64,000 nt of DNA from Serratia quinivorans (GCA_900457075.1 UGYN01000002.1:2170001-2234000), one strand, 5' to 3'; counted from the stretch's first letter, positions 1 to 7,886 are shown. Notes: generated from the letters alone by a model not told the origin. Translations and numbers: made by a program.

Positions 1-197
1 TATTCACAGAATTGATAACATACCGACAATAATCATGCTTAAAAAGACATCCTCATGTGAAACATTCCAAGAGATAATTCGCAAACAAAAATGTGATTGT
101 TAAAATAACAATCATCACATAAAAGAAACACTTTATTATAAAAACCAATCATCAATTATTTACCTCACAGGCTAAAAATTTACTTGCCGACTTGACT

Positions 198-217
198 CTG
201 GTAGGATTGTCTACCGC
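198..217 (+). promoter_or_regulatory. lux-box-like palindrome upstream of the AHL synthase
   Basis: The 20-mer CTGGTAGGATTGTCTACCGC has 5-bp inverted arms (GGTAG/CTACC) around a GATTGT centre. It shares the TAGGAT-GT core of the Vibrio luxI lux box. It lies about 60 bases before the chosen synthase start, where a LuxR-type protein would act. Activation versus repression cannot be read from the sequence. Confidence 0.45.
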
Positions 218-276
218 ACCCCAGCATTGTCGTAAGACGAAATTAAATTTAAAATTCGATTATGGAAGATGTAGAA

Positions 277-936
277 ATGATAGAAATCTTTGATGTGGAT
301 TACAATCTACTGTCGGATAACCGTTCTAAAGAATTATTCTCTTTAAGAAAGAGGACATTTAAAGACCGTCTCAACTGGATTGTTAATTGCGAAAACAATA
401 TGGAATTTGACGAGTATGATAACAATCATACTACGTACCTTTTTGGTATGTATGAAAATATGGTAGTCTGCAGTCTGCGATTTATAGAAACAAAATACAA
501 TAATATGATTACTGGCACGTTTAAATCCTATTTTAATAAAATAGAACTTCCTGAAGGTAACTTTGTTGAGGCCAGTAGGCTTTTTATCGATAAAGGACGT
601 GTGCAGGCGATGAAATTACAAAACGAACCGATCAGTTCACTACTATTTTTATCTATGATCAATTATGCAAGAAATTATGATTACCAAGGGATTTATGCAA
701 TTATCAGCCATCCCATGCTGATTATCTTCCAAAGATCCGGTTGGGAAATTACAGTAGTCGAGCAAGGGCAATCAGAGAAAAACCAGCGAATTTACCTGAT
801 TTACATGCCGGTTGACGATCGCAACCAGCAGATATTGGTCGATCGCATCAACTTGGCCCACCCTGGCTTAACCCCGGACCGCGATGCCTGGCCATTAACC
901 TTCCGTGTCAGGAAGCACGGGTCTGATCAGCTGTAG
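277..936 (+). CDS. sprI: Acyl-homoserine-lactone synthase, LuxI family (SwrI/SprI/EsaI type)
   Basis: This enzyme makes the quorum signal N-acyl-homoserine lactone from S-adenosylmethionine and an acyl-ACP. All family-invariant residues are visible in the 219-residue product: R24, F28 and W34, the acidic cluster E43/D45/D48, R68, E98 and R101. The ATG at 277 is chosen over the in-frame ATG at 262 because GGAAG sits 9 bases before it and family members begin with the same Met-Ile-Glu/Leu-Phe-Asp start. At the position where EsaI has Thr140, a residue linked to 3-oxo chains, this protein has Ala141. That suggests unsubstituted short acyl chains, as for SwrI (inference). The gene is AT-rich and its last 42 bases overlap the convergent receptor gene. 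The symbol follows the Serratia relatives, and the exact species name (swrI, sprI or splI) is uncertain. Confidence 0.93.
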   Translation: MIEIFDVDYNLLSDNRSKELFSLRKRTFKDRLNWIVNCENNMEFDEYDNNHTTYLFGMYENMVVCSLRFIETKYNNMITGTFKSYFNKIELPEGNFVEASRLFIDKGRVQAMKLQNEPISSLLFLSMINYARNYDYQGIYAIISHPMLIIFQRSGWEITVVEQGQSEKNQRIYLIYMPVDDRNQQILVDRINLAHPGLTPDRDAWPLTFRVRKHGSDQL

Positions 937-1641
937 TTCAACGCCTAGCCTGATAGCATGCTTGGCGTTGGTAACGCCTAATTTTTTGACGGCATTACCA
1001 ATATGATATTTTATTGTGGTGAGCTTGATCCCCAGGATGAGCGCAATCTCCTGATAGGATTTTCCCATGCTTGCCCAGTAAATTATCTCATTCTCTCGCT
1101 TCGAGAATATTCCTTTATTGTTCATTTTGTCAAAGTAGGTAGGGCTATTAATTTCCTTGTAAAATGCAGTGAGCTTATCATGAGTAGTAATTAGCAGCAT
1201 TTGAAGTTTGTCTTGGTTGGCTATTATTCTTTCTTCTATATTATAGTCGCAATGTTTATCAATCATAATAGAAAGCACCACCAAATTATGATTATGATCG
1301 TGCAGCACAAATGTATAGCCATTAACTACATTGTAATTCTTAGCCATATCAAAAATTCTTGGCAATTTTAACCCTGGATCAATCATTATATTTTCATCCC
1401 AGGAGAACGGAGTAATACGGCGCGAAGCAGTAATAAGAACCGGGTCGATAAATTGATAGTTATTTTCTGTATAAAATTCAAACCATTCAGTTCCGTTCGA
1501 AATAATCGCAAAGTTCGCCGGATTTCTTTTATTCATTATGGCATAAGCGTACTTCACGTTACTATACTCGCTAAGTTTACCTTCCAAATCATTTTTTATG
1601 GTGGTGTTGATGGTTTCATCATTGAAGAATGAATTTGACAC
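895..1641 (-). CDS. sprR: LuxR-family quorum-sensing receptor/regulator (EsaR/SprR type)
   Basis: This is a transcription factor that binds the acyl-homoserine lactone made by the adjacent synthase. The 248-residue protein has the N-terminal autoinducer-binding domain, with ligand-pocket residues W53, Y57, D66 and W81. A linker is followed by a C-terminal LuxR helix-turn-helix at about 178-236, containing the conserved pattern KRENEI..WA..GKS..EIA. A short tail after the HTH and the tail-to-tail overlap with the synthase are typical of the EsaR subgroup. Members of that subgroup bind DNA without ligand and are released by AHL, so a repressor role is likely but inferred. Base composition is as AT-rich as the synthase and unlike the flanking core genes. 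A weak lux-box-like element sits about 70 bases upstream. Confidence 0.92.
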   Translation of the reverse strand: MSNSFFNDETINTTIKNDLEGKLSEYSNVKYAYAIMNKRNPANFAIISNGTEWFEFYTENNYQFIDPVLITASRRITPFSWDENIMIDPGLKLPRIFDMAKNYNVVNGYTFVLHDHNHNLVVLSIMIDKHCDYNIEERIIANQDKLQMLLITTHDKLTAFYKEINSPTYFDKMNNKGIFSKRENEIIYWASMGKSYQEIALILGIKLTTIKYHIGNAVKKLGVTNAKHAIRLGVELQLIRPVLPDTEG

Positions 1642-1711
1642 TGAACCCTCTCCTTAAAAAATAAAAATCCTTAGCTAATAAAAATTATAACATAAAAATT
1701 GCTGGCGGCAT

Positions 1712-1731
1712 AACTGATAAAAAGTCAGGTT
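1712..1731. promoter_or_regulatory. Weak lux-box-like element upstream of the luxR-type gene
   Basis: AACTGATAAAAAGTCAGGTT has imperfect dyad symmetry (AACTGA / TCAGGTT) and lies 71 bases upstream of the receptor gene start. EsaR-type regulators often repress their own promoter from such a position. Agreement with the lux box is modest, so this is a candidate only. Confidence 0.3.
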
Positions 1732-2067
1732 AAATTATTAAAATCGACAACAAAAATTATCTATACAATATAAATAATCACGGATTGGGATTTATTTATA
1801 TTAATAAGCGCCATTTAGCCTCATAAAGGATAGGTAAAAAAGGAAAATATCGTGGTTATCTTCAAAAAATTTCAGATACATGTCATGTTAATTTTAATTA
1901 CAAAATAAACAAAAACACTACATACGGAGTGAGGAGTTACGAGCAAGTACGGAGGAAGACACACGATTCGCCATCAGAGGAAAAAACCAATAACTTCCTC
2001 ACCCCATCAAATGACAGGGTGAAAGAAAGAAATTGACAATCAAAATATATAAAACAATAATATTTAA

Positions 2068-2130
2068 AATTGTTTCCCTGGTGTTGGCCAAATTGGCTAT
2101 CTGATCCTGATTCAGGATCAGTTTTTTTTA
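2068..2130 (+). ncRNA. Candidate ArcZ-like Hfq-dependent small RNA
   Basis: Bases 2073-2088 read TTTCCCTGGTGTTGGC. From memory this is identical to the conserved seed of processed ArcZ (SraH), the sRNA that activates rpoS and represses many targets in enterobacteria. It is followed, as in ArcZ, by a small hairpin (GCCAA-A-TTGGC, 2087-2097) and a strong intrinsic terminator (2101-2130). A perfect -35 TTGACA at 2033-2038 with an AT-rich -10 (AATAAT at 2056, 17-base spacer) would start transcription near 2068. That gives a primary RNA of about 60 nt, close to the size of processed ArcZ. The normal arcZ locus lies beside arcB, so this would be a second, paralogous copy. A longer transcript starting near 1990 (hairpin CACCC/GGGTG at 2000-2021) is an alternative. 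Confidence 0.65.
2101..2130 (+). terminator. Rho-independent terminator of the ArcZ-like RNA
   Basis: CTGATCCTGA pairs perfectly with TCAGGATCAG and is followed by eight T residues. No protein gene precedes it on this strand, which is itself evidence for a non-coding transcript ending here. Confidence 0.85.
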
Positions 2131-2435
2131 TGTGTGTCTTGTTTTTCTGAGATAACAATAAAGTTTTTTAAACTCGAATGATAGTTGTACTAAAGTACAG
2201 TCAAATACTGTATTTCATCATGCAAAGAGCGAAAATTATCGCATTATAACGTTGATTCCCCCCACTCAGTGCCATAAATAATCCATAGCAAATCGAATAA
2301 TCCCCCATACATCATAGATGTGCCCACACTGTTTAATTGGCCAGCATCAACATACCGTTATATCTGCGATCCGCCACATCAACCGGTATTGATTATGGGC
2401 CAGATGTCCGGGCCCCTTACTGATATATCAACCAC
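2131..2435. other. Non-coding AT-rich interval
   Basis: No convincing protein gene lies here. The interval holds one lux-box-like palindrome (2183-2202), described separately. It also includes the region downstream of the autotransporter gene, where a GGGCC/GGCCC hairpin near 2400 lacks a T-tract. Confidence 0.6.
2183..2202. promoter_or_regulatory. esa/lux-box-like palindrome between the sRNA and the esterase gene
   Basis: AGTTGTACTAAAGTACAGTC contains inverted arms TGTACT/AGTACA. It matches the Pantoea esaR operator at roughly 13 of 20 positions as I recall that operator. It is the best LuxR-type site in this region by eye, yet no obvious gene starts next to it on either strand. Confidence 0.45.
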
Positions 2436-4424
2436 TCAAAACCGAGCACTGACGCCGACGTTATACATAAACTGTTCGCCGCTGCTCAGGCCGCCGGTCT
2501 GCGAAACGGTGGCGAACGCGGCCACCTGATCGGTCAGCGGCATGTTCGCTCCCAGGGTCACATCCAGCCAGTTTTTATCCTGATTGGCGCTGTCGCGGGT
2601 AAAAGAGGTCTGGGTGGACTTCAGGCCGCCGCCGGCCCGATAGACATCATCGCCAAACTGATGCTGATAACTCACTTCGGCGTACGGGTTAAACAGGCCG
2701 AAATTGCTGTCTAACCGCCAGCCCAGCGCACCAATCTGCGAATGGTAGGTCTGGTCGTTAAACCTCATGGCGGTGCTGTCGTTGCCGTCCTCGCTGTAAC
2801 CGGAGACGTTACTGTAATCCCAGGCGAACTGCGCCATCGGCCCGGTGGTCAGGTAGGAGGTCACGGGGAAGTCATAACCGGCGGTGACCCTTGCGCCCCA
2901 CTGTTTACCGTCGGTGCTGCCGGTTTCGGTGCGGGTTAACGACCCCAGTTGCATGCTGCGGCGAATATCATCGTAATCCATTGTCGCGTAATGCAGATCG
3001 GCGTTCACCCAACCGTGCTCAAACACGTCCAGGGCGGTAAAGGCCGAGAACAGCAGGCCACGCGCCTTATAGTCGTAGCGGCTGGAAGGCTGCTGATCGT
3101 CATTGGAACCGGAAATCAGCGCCCCAATTAACCAGCCGTCGGTCAACTGGTAATCCACCCCGACCGTCAGATTATGGGTGGTGGCGTTGCCGTCACCTGC
3201 CGCCAGATTGGCTGAATAGTCATAGTGTTGTCCGGCATAACCGCCGAACACGCCCAGCGCCCCTTGCGGATTGCCGCCATTGCGCAACTGTTGGAAACGG
3301 CTGTCGAGGGTAGCGCGGCTGTCACGCGCCATGGCCGCCGTCGCCTGATTCAGCGCCACCACCTGCGCCGGGCCGTCCAGCACCGCCTGAATGTAATCGG
3401 CGATCAGTTGATGTGCCTGCGGGCTGGGGTGGAAATGATCGGCAAACAGATAGGATTGGCTGCTGTCAAAACCCGGCATGGCGGAGCTGCACACAGCTGA
3501 AGAAACGCCCGGCGGGCAGGCCATACCGGCGGTATTGGTAAAGCCAAACTGCGCCGGATTGGCAATCGCCTCGCTAAACAGTTTGTTGACATCAACCCGA
3601 ACGATATTGCCGCTGCCCAGTGCCAGCAGGCGGTCTTCGTTCTGGTTATAAAAATCGGTCAGTTGCCCGGCCTGAGCACTCAGGCTGTCAAAGGCAGCAA
3701 TCAGCTGTGCGGCAATCGCCTGCTGCACCTGCGGGATGGTACTGCCCTGCGCCGCAGCGGCCGTCAGCGCCTGGTGGATGGCCTGAGTTCGCGAGTCATT
3801 GTCCGGGGTCGCCAGCGAATTCAGGGTGGCGTAGGCCGCCTGCACTGCCGCGTTTTGCACCGGCGTCAGCGCCTGTTGGATAATCAGCTCCATCAGCTGC
3901 GGCGTAGAGCCAATATTCGGCACCGTCGGGACAATCACCGTTCCGGCACCGGCATTTAACAACGAGTGAACCTGCGCTGCAGCGGCGGCCGCACTGTTGT
4001 AGGCCACACCCGGCGCAGTCGTCGGATTTAACGCCGCCGCCGCCAGGTCGTTGCCACCAATCCAGTGAATATACAGCCCATCACCATCGGCCCGGCCATT
4101 GACCCGGTTGAGGTAGCTCTGCACCTGATCCTGAGTGTTATCCGCCGGGTTAAGCGCCGGTACCGCCACGCCACCGCCCGCGGCATAGTTGTCACCGCCG
4201 TTATCCGACGCCACCAGCGCGGCACCAATACGTTGCGCCAGCACTTCGTCGTATAACAGATGTTTATTGCTGTCGTAGGTAAAGCGGCCATTGTTGCCGG
4301 TGTCGCTCAGACTGTCGCCGAAGACGTAGAGTTGGTCGTAGGCCAGCGCTGAGGTCGTCATACTGCATAATATTGCCACTGCAAGCACCGCCGGGCGGGG
4401 CATACGAGTTATTTTTAGAGGCAT
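2436..4424 (-). CDS. estA: GDSL esterase/lipase autotransporter (EstA-like)
   Basis: This is an outer-membrane-anchored lipolytic enzyme of the type Va secretion class. The 662-residue protein starts with a signal peptide (about 1-28, ending SALA). The GDSL hydrolase passenger follows: block I FGDSLSDTGN with nucleophile S38, block III GGND near 123-126, and block V with D329 and H332. The last 260 or so residues form a beta-barrel with alternating aromatic/hydrophobic strands and a terminal Phe, as needed for barrel insertion. The ATG at 4424 is chosen because AGGAG lies 7 bases upstream and the signal peptide begins directly, whereas the open frame runs 60 codons further upstream without one. 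It is divergent from tag. It is related to Pseudomonas EstA and Serratia esterases; the natural substrate is unknown. Confidence 0.9.
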   Translation of the reverse strand: MPLKITRMPRPAVLAVAILCSMTTSALAYDQLYVFGDSLSDTGNNGRFTYDSNKHLLYDEVLAQRIGAALVASDNGGDNYAAGGGVAVPALNPADNTQDQVQSYLNRVNGRADGDGLYIHWIGGNDLAAAALNPTTAPGVAYNSAAAAAAQVHSLLNAGAGTVIVPTVPNIGSTPQLMELIIQQALTPVQNAAVQAAYATLNSLATPDNDSRTQAIHQALTAAAAQGSTIPQVQQAIAAQLIAAFDSLSAQAGQLTDFYNQNEDRLLALGSGNIVRVDVNKLFSEAIANPAQFGFTNTAGMACPPGVSSAVCSSAMPGFDSSQSYLFADHFHPSPQAHQLIADYIQAVLDGPAQVVALNQATAAMARDSRATLDSRFQQLRNGGNPQGALGVFGGYAGQHYDYSANLAAGDGNATTHNLTVGVDYQLTDGWLIGALISGSNDDQQPSSRYDYKARGLLFSAFTALDVFEHGWVNADLHYATMDYDDIRRSMQLGSLTRTETGSTDGKQWGARVTAGYDFPVTSYLTTGPMAQFAWDYSNVSGYSEDGNDSTAMRFNDQTYHSQIGALGWRLDSNFGLFNPYAEVSYQHQFGDDVYRAGGGLKSTQTSFTRDSANQDKNWLDVTLGANMPLTDQVAAFATVSQTGGLSSGEQFMYNVGVSARF

Positions 4425-4622
4425 GAACAGACTCCTGAGAGCCAAGCAAATGAAGGAAAATACATTTTTATCATTGGCCTTTTTGGCTACCGGCCATCTA
4501 GTAAATATTGCTGGCTTTTTCGCCACGTCAAGCCGGTCGTTGATAAAACAATCAGGGGCTTGCCAAGTTCGCAACTTCGGGCGATGCTTACTGTAAATAA
4601 ACACAGCACAAGGACAGTCAGT

Positions 4623-5186
4623 ATGATCAACGAACGTTGCGGTTGGGTGACGGCAGATCCGTTATATCTCGAGTATCACGACAAGGAATGGGGCGCACCG
4701 ACTACCGATGCGCGTGAACTGTTCGAAATGCTGTGTCTGGAAGGGCAACAGGCCGGACTGTCCTGGATCACCGTGCTAAAGAAACGTGAAAACTACCGTC
4801 GTGCCTTCCACAACTTCGATCCACAGCGGGTGGCGGCCATCAGCGAACAAGAGGTGGAAACGCTGCTGCAGGACAGCGGCATTATCCGCCACCGGGGCAA
4901 AATCGAGGCCATCATTGCCAACGCCAGGGCCTATCTGGCGATGGAAGCAGCCGGTGAAGACTTCGTCAGCTTTATCTGGACCTTTGTCGACGGCAAGCCA
5001 CTGCTCAACCGTTGGCAACAATTGAGCGAAGTACCGGCGAAAACCGAACGTTCAGACGCCATGTCCAAGGCGCTGAAAAAGCGCGGCTTCAAATTTATCG
5101 GTTCTACCACCTGTTATGCCTTTATGCAGGCCAGCGGGCTGGTGAACGATCATCTTACCGGATGCCTCTGCTACCCAAAGCCGTAG
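4623..5186 (+). CDS. tag: DNA-3-methyladenine glycosylase I
   Basis: This base-excision repair enzyme removes 3-methyladenine from alkylated DNA in the cytoplasm. The 187-residue product matches the Tag family throughout: it begins MINERCGWVT, has YHDKEWG near residue 20, and carries the family helix-hairpin region (LSWITVLKKRENYR). The Cys and His residues near the termini are those that bind structural zinc in E. coli Tag (family knowledge). The start at 4623 has AGGA upstream and agrees with family length; an upstream in-frame ATG at 4560 would add a non-homologous tail. The gene overlaps yiaC by 25 bases, as a two-gene unit also found in E. coli. Confidence 0.96.
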   Translation: MINERCGWVTADPLYLEYHDKEWGAPTTDARELFEMLCLEGQQAGLSWITVLKKRENYRRAFHNFDPQRVAAISEQEVETLLQDSGIIRHRGKIEAIIANARAYLAMEAAGEDFVSFIWTFVDGKPLLNRWQQLSEVPAKTERSDAMSKALKKRGFKFIGSTTCYAFMQASGLVNDHLTGCLCYPKP

Positions 5187-5620
5187 CGATCCACCCTTGC
5201 GGCCCGGCCGATCTGCCGCGGCTGATGGCCCTGTGGTTGCCCAGCACCATCGCCGCCCATCCGTTCGTGAAGGAAAGCTACTGGCGGGAAAGCGCAACGC
5301 TGGTACGGGAAAACTACCTGCCGCGAGCGCACAGTTGGGCGTATTGGCATGAGGGGGAGATCGTCGGCTTCATTAGCGTGTTGGATCAGCGCTTCATTGG
5401 CGCGCTGTTTGTTGAACAGGCGTTTCACGGTCGCGGCGTCGGACAGGCACTGATGGCGCACGTACAACAACGCTATCCCCAGCTGAGCCTGGAAGTGTAT
5501 CAGGAGAATCTGCGCGCCTGCGCGTTCTACCACAAGCAGGGTTTCCAGGTAACACAGCGCCTGTTAAATGAAGAAACTCAAGCCCATACGTTGCTCATGA
5601 ACTGGGCAGCCAGCGTTTGA
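5162..5620 (+). CDS. yiaC: GNAT-family N-acetyltransferase YiaC
   Basis: This is a 152-residue acetyltransferase of the GNAT fold. E. coli YiaC is reported to acetylate protein lysines using acetyl-CoA. The acetyl-CoA binding motif A is visible around FHGRGVGQALM, followed by the motif-B helix (LEVYQENLRACAFYHKQGF). The start at 5162 lies inside the end of tag, implying translational coupling, and the tag-yiaC pairing is the same as in E. coli. The open frame extends further upstream within tag, but that sequence is a shadow of tag. Substrate is inferred only from the E. coli relative. Confidence 0.9.
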   Translation: MPLLPKAVAIHPCGPADLPRLMALWLPSTIAAHPFVKESYWRESATLVRENYLPRAHSWAYWHEGEIVGFISVLDQRFIGALFVEQAFHGRGVGQALMAHVQQRYPQLSLEVYQENLRACAFYHKQGFQVTQRLLNEETQAHTLLMNWAASV

Positions 5621-5789
5621 TTCTTGTCACTTCTGGCTAAAAACAGCGCACTCCGCACCGGGGTGCGCTCAATTCAGAATCCGCTGCATGGTATTCCCCT
5701 CCGTTTTACCGGATAACAAGCGCTGCCGTGAGCCGCTTATAATTTGTCACGTTTTTTTCCGGAACTGCCGGAGGAGATACGCGTCATAG

Positions 5790-5831
5790 TAGCGCCGCAA
5801 CCTGGCGTGCCAGGCGGCCAACGGTTTTTTT
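5790..5831 (+). terminator. Possible terminator after tag-yiaC
   Basis: A hairpin CCTGGC-GT-GCCAGG (5801-5814), extended by GCCG/CGGC, is followed a few bases later by a run of seven T (5825-5831). It lies about 55 bases before yiaD, so it could end tag-yiaC or act in the yiaD leader. Confidence 0.4.
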
Positions 5832-5886
5832 AGCGTCCCCGAGATTGGACCGACGCACACAGATTTGATGCCACAAAGGAAAAAAC

Positions 5887-6549
5887 ATGAATAAACGCAT
5901 TGCGATTATTGCCGGCGCGGTGAGCATTGCGCTCACGCTGTCAGCCTGTACCACCAACCCGTACACCGGGGAATCTGAAGCCGGAAAATCCGGCATTGGC
6001 GCAGGGATCGGCGCGGCATTGGGCGCAGGCGTCGGCATGCTGTCCTCGTCGAAAAAAGACCGCGGCAAAGGCGCACTGATTGGTGCCGCTGCCGGTGCAG
6101 CACTGGGCGGCGGTGCCGGTTATTACATGGACGTGCAGGAAGCCAAACTGCGCGACAAAATGAAAGGTACCGGCGTTAGCGTGACCCGTCAGGGCGACAA
6201 TATCGTGCTGAACATGCCAAATAACGTCACCTTCGACAGCAGCAGTGCTACCCTGAAACCGGCGGGTGCCAATACCCTGACCGGCGTGGCCATGGTGTTG
6301 AAGGAATACCCGAAAACGGCGGTTAACATCATCGGCTACACCGACAGCACCGGTTCTCGTGCGCTGAACATGACCCTGTCGCAGCAACGTGCCGACGGCG
6401 TCGGTAGCGCGCTGATCACCCAGGGTGTGGCGGCCAACCGCATCCGCACCTCAGGTGCCGGCCCGGACAACCCGATCGCCTCCAACAGCACCACGGAAGG
6501 CAAGGCGCAAAACCGCCGCGTTGAAATCACCCTCAGCCCGCTGCAGTAA
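5887..6549 (+). CDS. yiaD: OmpA-like outer-membrane lipoprotein YiaD
   Basis: This is a 220-residue envelope lipoprotein. A lipoprotein signal ends in the lipobox LSAC (C21). It is followed by a glycine-zipper region (about 35-80, with repeated GIGAGIGAALGAG-type spacing) and a C-terminal OmpA-like peptidoglycan-binding domain (about 105-218, with the TDSTGS and NRRVEI motifs). In E. coli, extra YiaD suppresses temperature sensitivity of a bamC-type mutant, linking it to barrel assembly. Position beside ghrB is conserved in E. coli, but here four kgu genes intervene. The start has an AGGAAAAA purine run upstream. Confidence 0.95.
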   Translation: MNKRIAIIAGAVSIALTLSACTTNPYTGESEAGKSGIGAGIGAALGAGVGMLSSSKKDRGKGALIGAAAGAALGGGAGYYMDVQEAKLRDKMKGTGVSVTRQGDNIVLNMPNNVTFDSSSATLKPAGANTLTGVAMVLKEYPKTAVNIIGYTDSTGSRALNMTLSQQRADGVGSALITQGVAANRIRTSGAGPDNPIASNSTTEGKAQNRRVEITLSPLQ

Positions 6550-6668
6550 TCCCGTGCGGGGCGCTCTGCCCCGCCACTTCCTGTCCCCCGCCGCTCCGCC
6601 ATTGGGCATTCCGGCTCTGCGCCGGGTGTGTTAGTCTCCTTGGCAATTAACCACAGGGGAGATCGGCT

Positions 6669-7703
6669 GTGAGCAGTGTTAAGGCAATTCGCGCCTCGGG
6701 GCGGGCCACCATCAGCGATGTGGCGAAAACCGCCAAGACGGGTAAAACCAGCGTATCGCGCTATCTCAATGGTGAGCAGCACCTGCTTTCTGACGATCTC
6801 AAACAGCGCATCGAACAGGCGATCCACCAGCTCGACTATCGGCCCAGCCAGATGGCACGCAGCCTGAAGGGCGGCCAAACGCGGCTGATTGGCCTGATCA
6901 TCGCCGACATCACCAATCCCTACTCGGTGGATGTAATGCGCGGTATCGAAGCGGCCTGCCGCCAACACGGTTTTACCCTGCTGGTGTGTAATACCAATAA
7001 CGAGGTCAATCAGGAACAGCACTACCTGCAATTGCTTAGCAGTTACCGGGTAGAGGGCATCGTGGTCAATGCCGTCGGTATGCGCGAAGAGGCGCTGTCG
7101 ACCCTGCAACAATCGATGCTGCCGATGGTGCTTATTGACCGCAAAATCTCTGATTTCGCCTGCGATGTGGTGGGCCTCAACAATCACGAAGCGGCCACCG
7201 TCGCCACGGAACACCTGCTGCAACAGGGTTTCGAAGCCATTTTGTTTCTCAGCGAGCCAATCGGCACGGTCAATACCCGCCTGGAAAGGCTGCACGCCTT
7301 TAACCAGACCATGGCGCAGCATGCCGGACTGTTGGCCGAACAGGCCGAAACACCACTTAACGACGTTAAGCAGCTGGAAGGCGTGATCCGCGACTTTAAC
7401 GCTCGCCATCGCGGTATGCGCAAGGCGGTGATTTCCGCTAATGGTGCCCTGACGCTGCAGGTGGCACGCGCCATGCGCCGGCTGGGTATCCAATGGGGCA
7501 GCGATATCGGCCTGCTGGGCTTTGACGAACTGGAATGGGCCGAACTGGCTGGGGTGGGTATCACTACCCTGAAACAGCCCACCTATCAAATGGGCCATGC
7601 CGCGCTGGAGCAACTGGTGCAACGCATTCAGGGCCTGAATACCCCCATCAGCGAACAGATGTTCCCCGGTGAACTGATCGTGCGCGGCTCCACCACCCGA
7701 TAA
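6669..7703 (+). CDS. ptxS: LacI-family repressor of 2-ketogluconate catabolism (PtxS-like)
   Basis: This is a 344-residue LacI/GalR regulator. It has an N-terminal helix-turn-helix (about 14-60, ATISDVAKTAKTGKTSVSRY with hinge RPSQMARSLKGG), then a periplasmic-binding-like effector domain (about 62-340). The first gene of the adjacent catabolic set is ketogluconate-specific, and the order ptxS-kguE-kguK-kguT matches Pseudomonas, where PtxS binds 2-ketogluconate. The start is GTG with AGGGGAG seven bases upstream. A PtxS-type palindrome lies in front of kguE (7820-7833). A GC-rich hairpin follows the gene. Another sugar-acid effector is possible but less likely given the neighbours. Confidence 0.88.
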   Translation: MSSVKAIRASGRATISDVAKTAKTGKTSVSRYLNGEQHLLSDDLKQRIEQAIHQLDYRPSQMARSLKGGQTRLIGLIIADITNPYSVDVMRGIEAACRQHGFTLLVCNTNNEVNQEQHYLQLLSSYRVEGIVVNAVGMREEALSTLQQSMLPMVLIDRKISDFACDVVGLNNHEAATVATEHLLQQGFEAILFLSEPIGTVNTRLERLHAFNQTMAQHAGLLAEQAETPLNDVKQLEGVIRDFNARHRGMRKAVISANGALTLQVARAMRRLGIQWGSDIGLLGFDELEWAELAGVGITTLKQPTYQMGHAALEQLVQRIQGLNTPISEQMFPGELIVRGSTTR

Positions 7704-7720
7704 TCTCTCCCCTTTCCCGC

Positions 7721-7744
7721 AGGGGCGCGAGCTGTGCGCCCCTT
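7721..7744 (+). terminator. Hairpin after ptxS
   Basis: AGGGGCGC and GCGCCCCT form an 8-bp stem with a 7-base loop just after the ptxS stop. The T-tract is poor (TTACAT), so termination is probably partial. Confidence 0.4.
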
Positions 7745-7819
7745 ACATCGCATCATTCAGACTATTTTTTGCTCAGGTTCGTGACTGCGATCATATTTTT
7801 ACACTCTGTCGCTTTTGTC

Positions 7820-7833
7820 TGGAACCGGTACCA
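7820..7833. promoter_or_regulatory. PtxS operator candidate in front of kguE
   Basis: TGGAACCGGTACCA is a near-perfect palindrome. It matches 11 of 14 positions of the Pseudomonas PtxS site TGAAACCGGTTTCA (recalled). It lies 54 bases before kguE and just downstream of a plausible promoter (TTGCTC at 7769, CATATT at 7792, 17-base spacer), so binding would block transcription. Confidence 0.65.
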
Positions 7834-7886
7834 TTTAACGTGTGGTTAACAGTATCGGTGGGACTGACACCACCTCAGGAGCAAAA

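Noticed and set aside
1937..2158. 73-codon open frame on the minus strand near the quorum locus
   Set aside because: It runs through the plus-strand terminator and the ArcZ-like seed, has no Shine-Dalgarno and low-complexity composition; the RNA interpretation fits better.
6336..7622. 428-codon open frame on the minus strand
   Set aside because: Antisense shadow of yiaD and ptxS; no recognisable domain.
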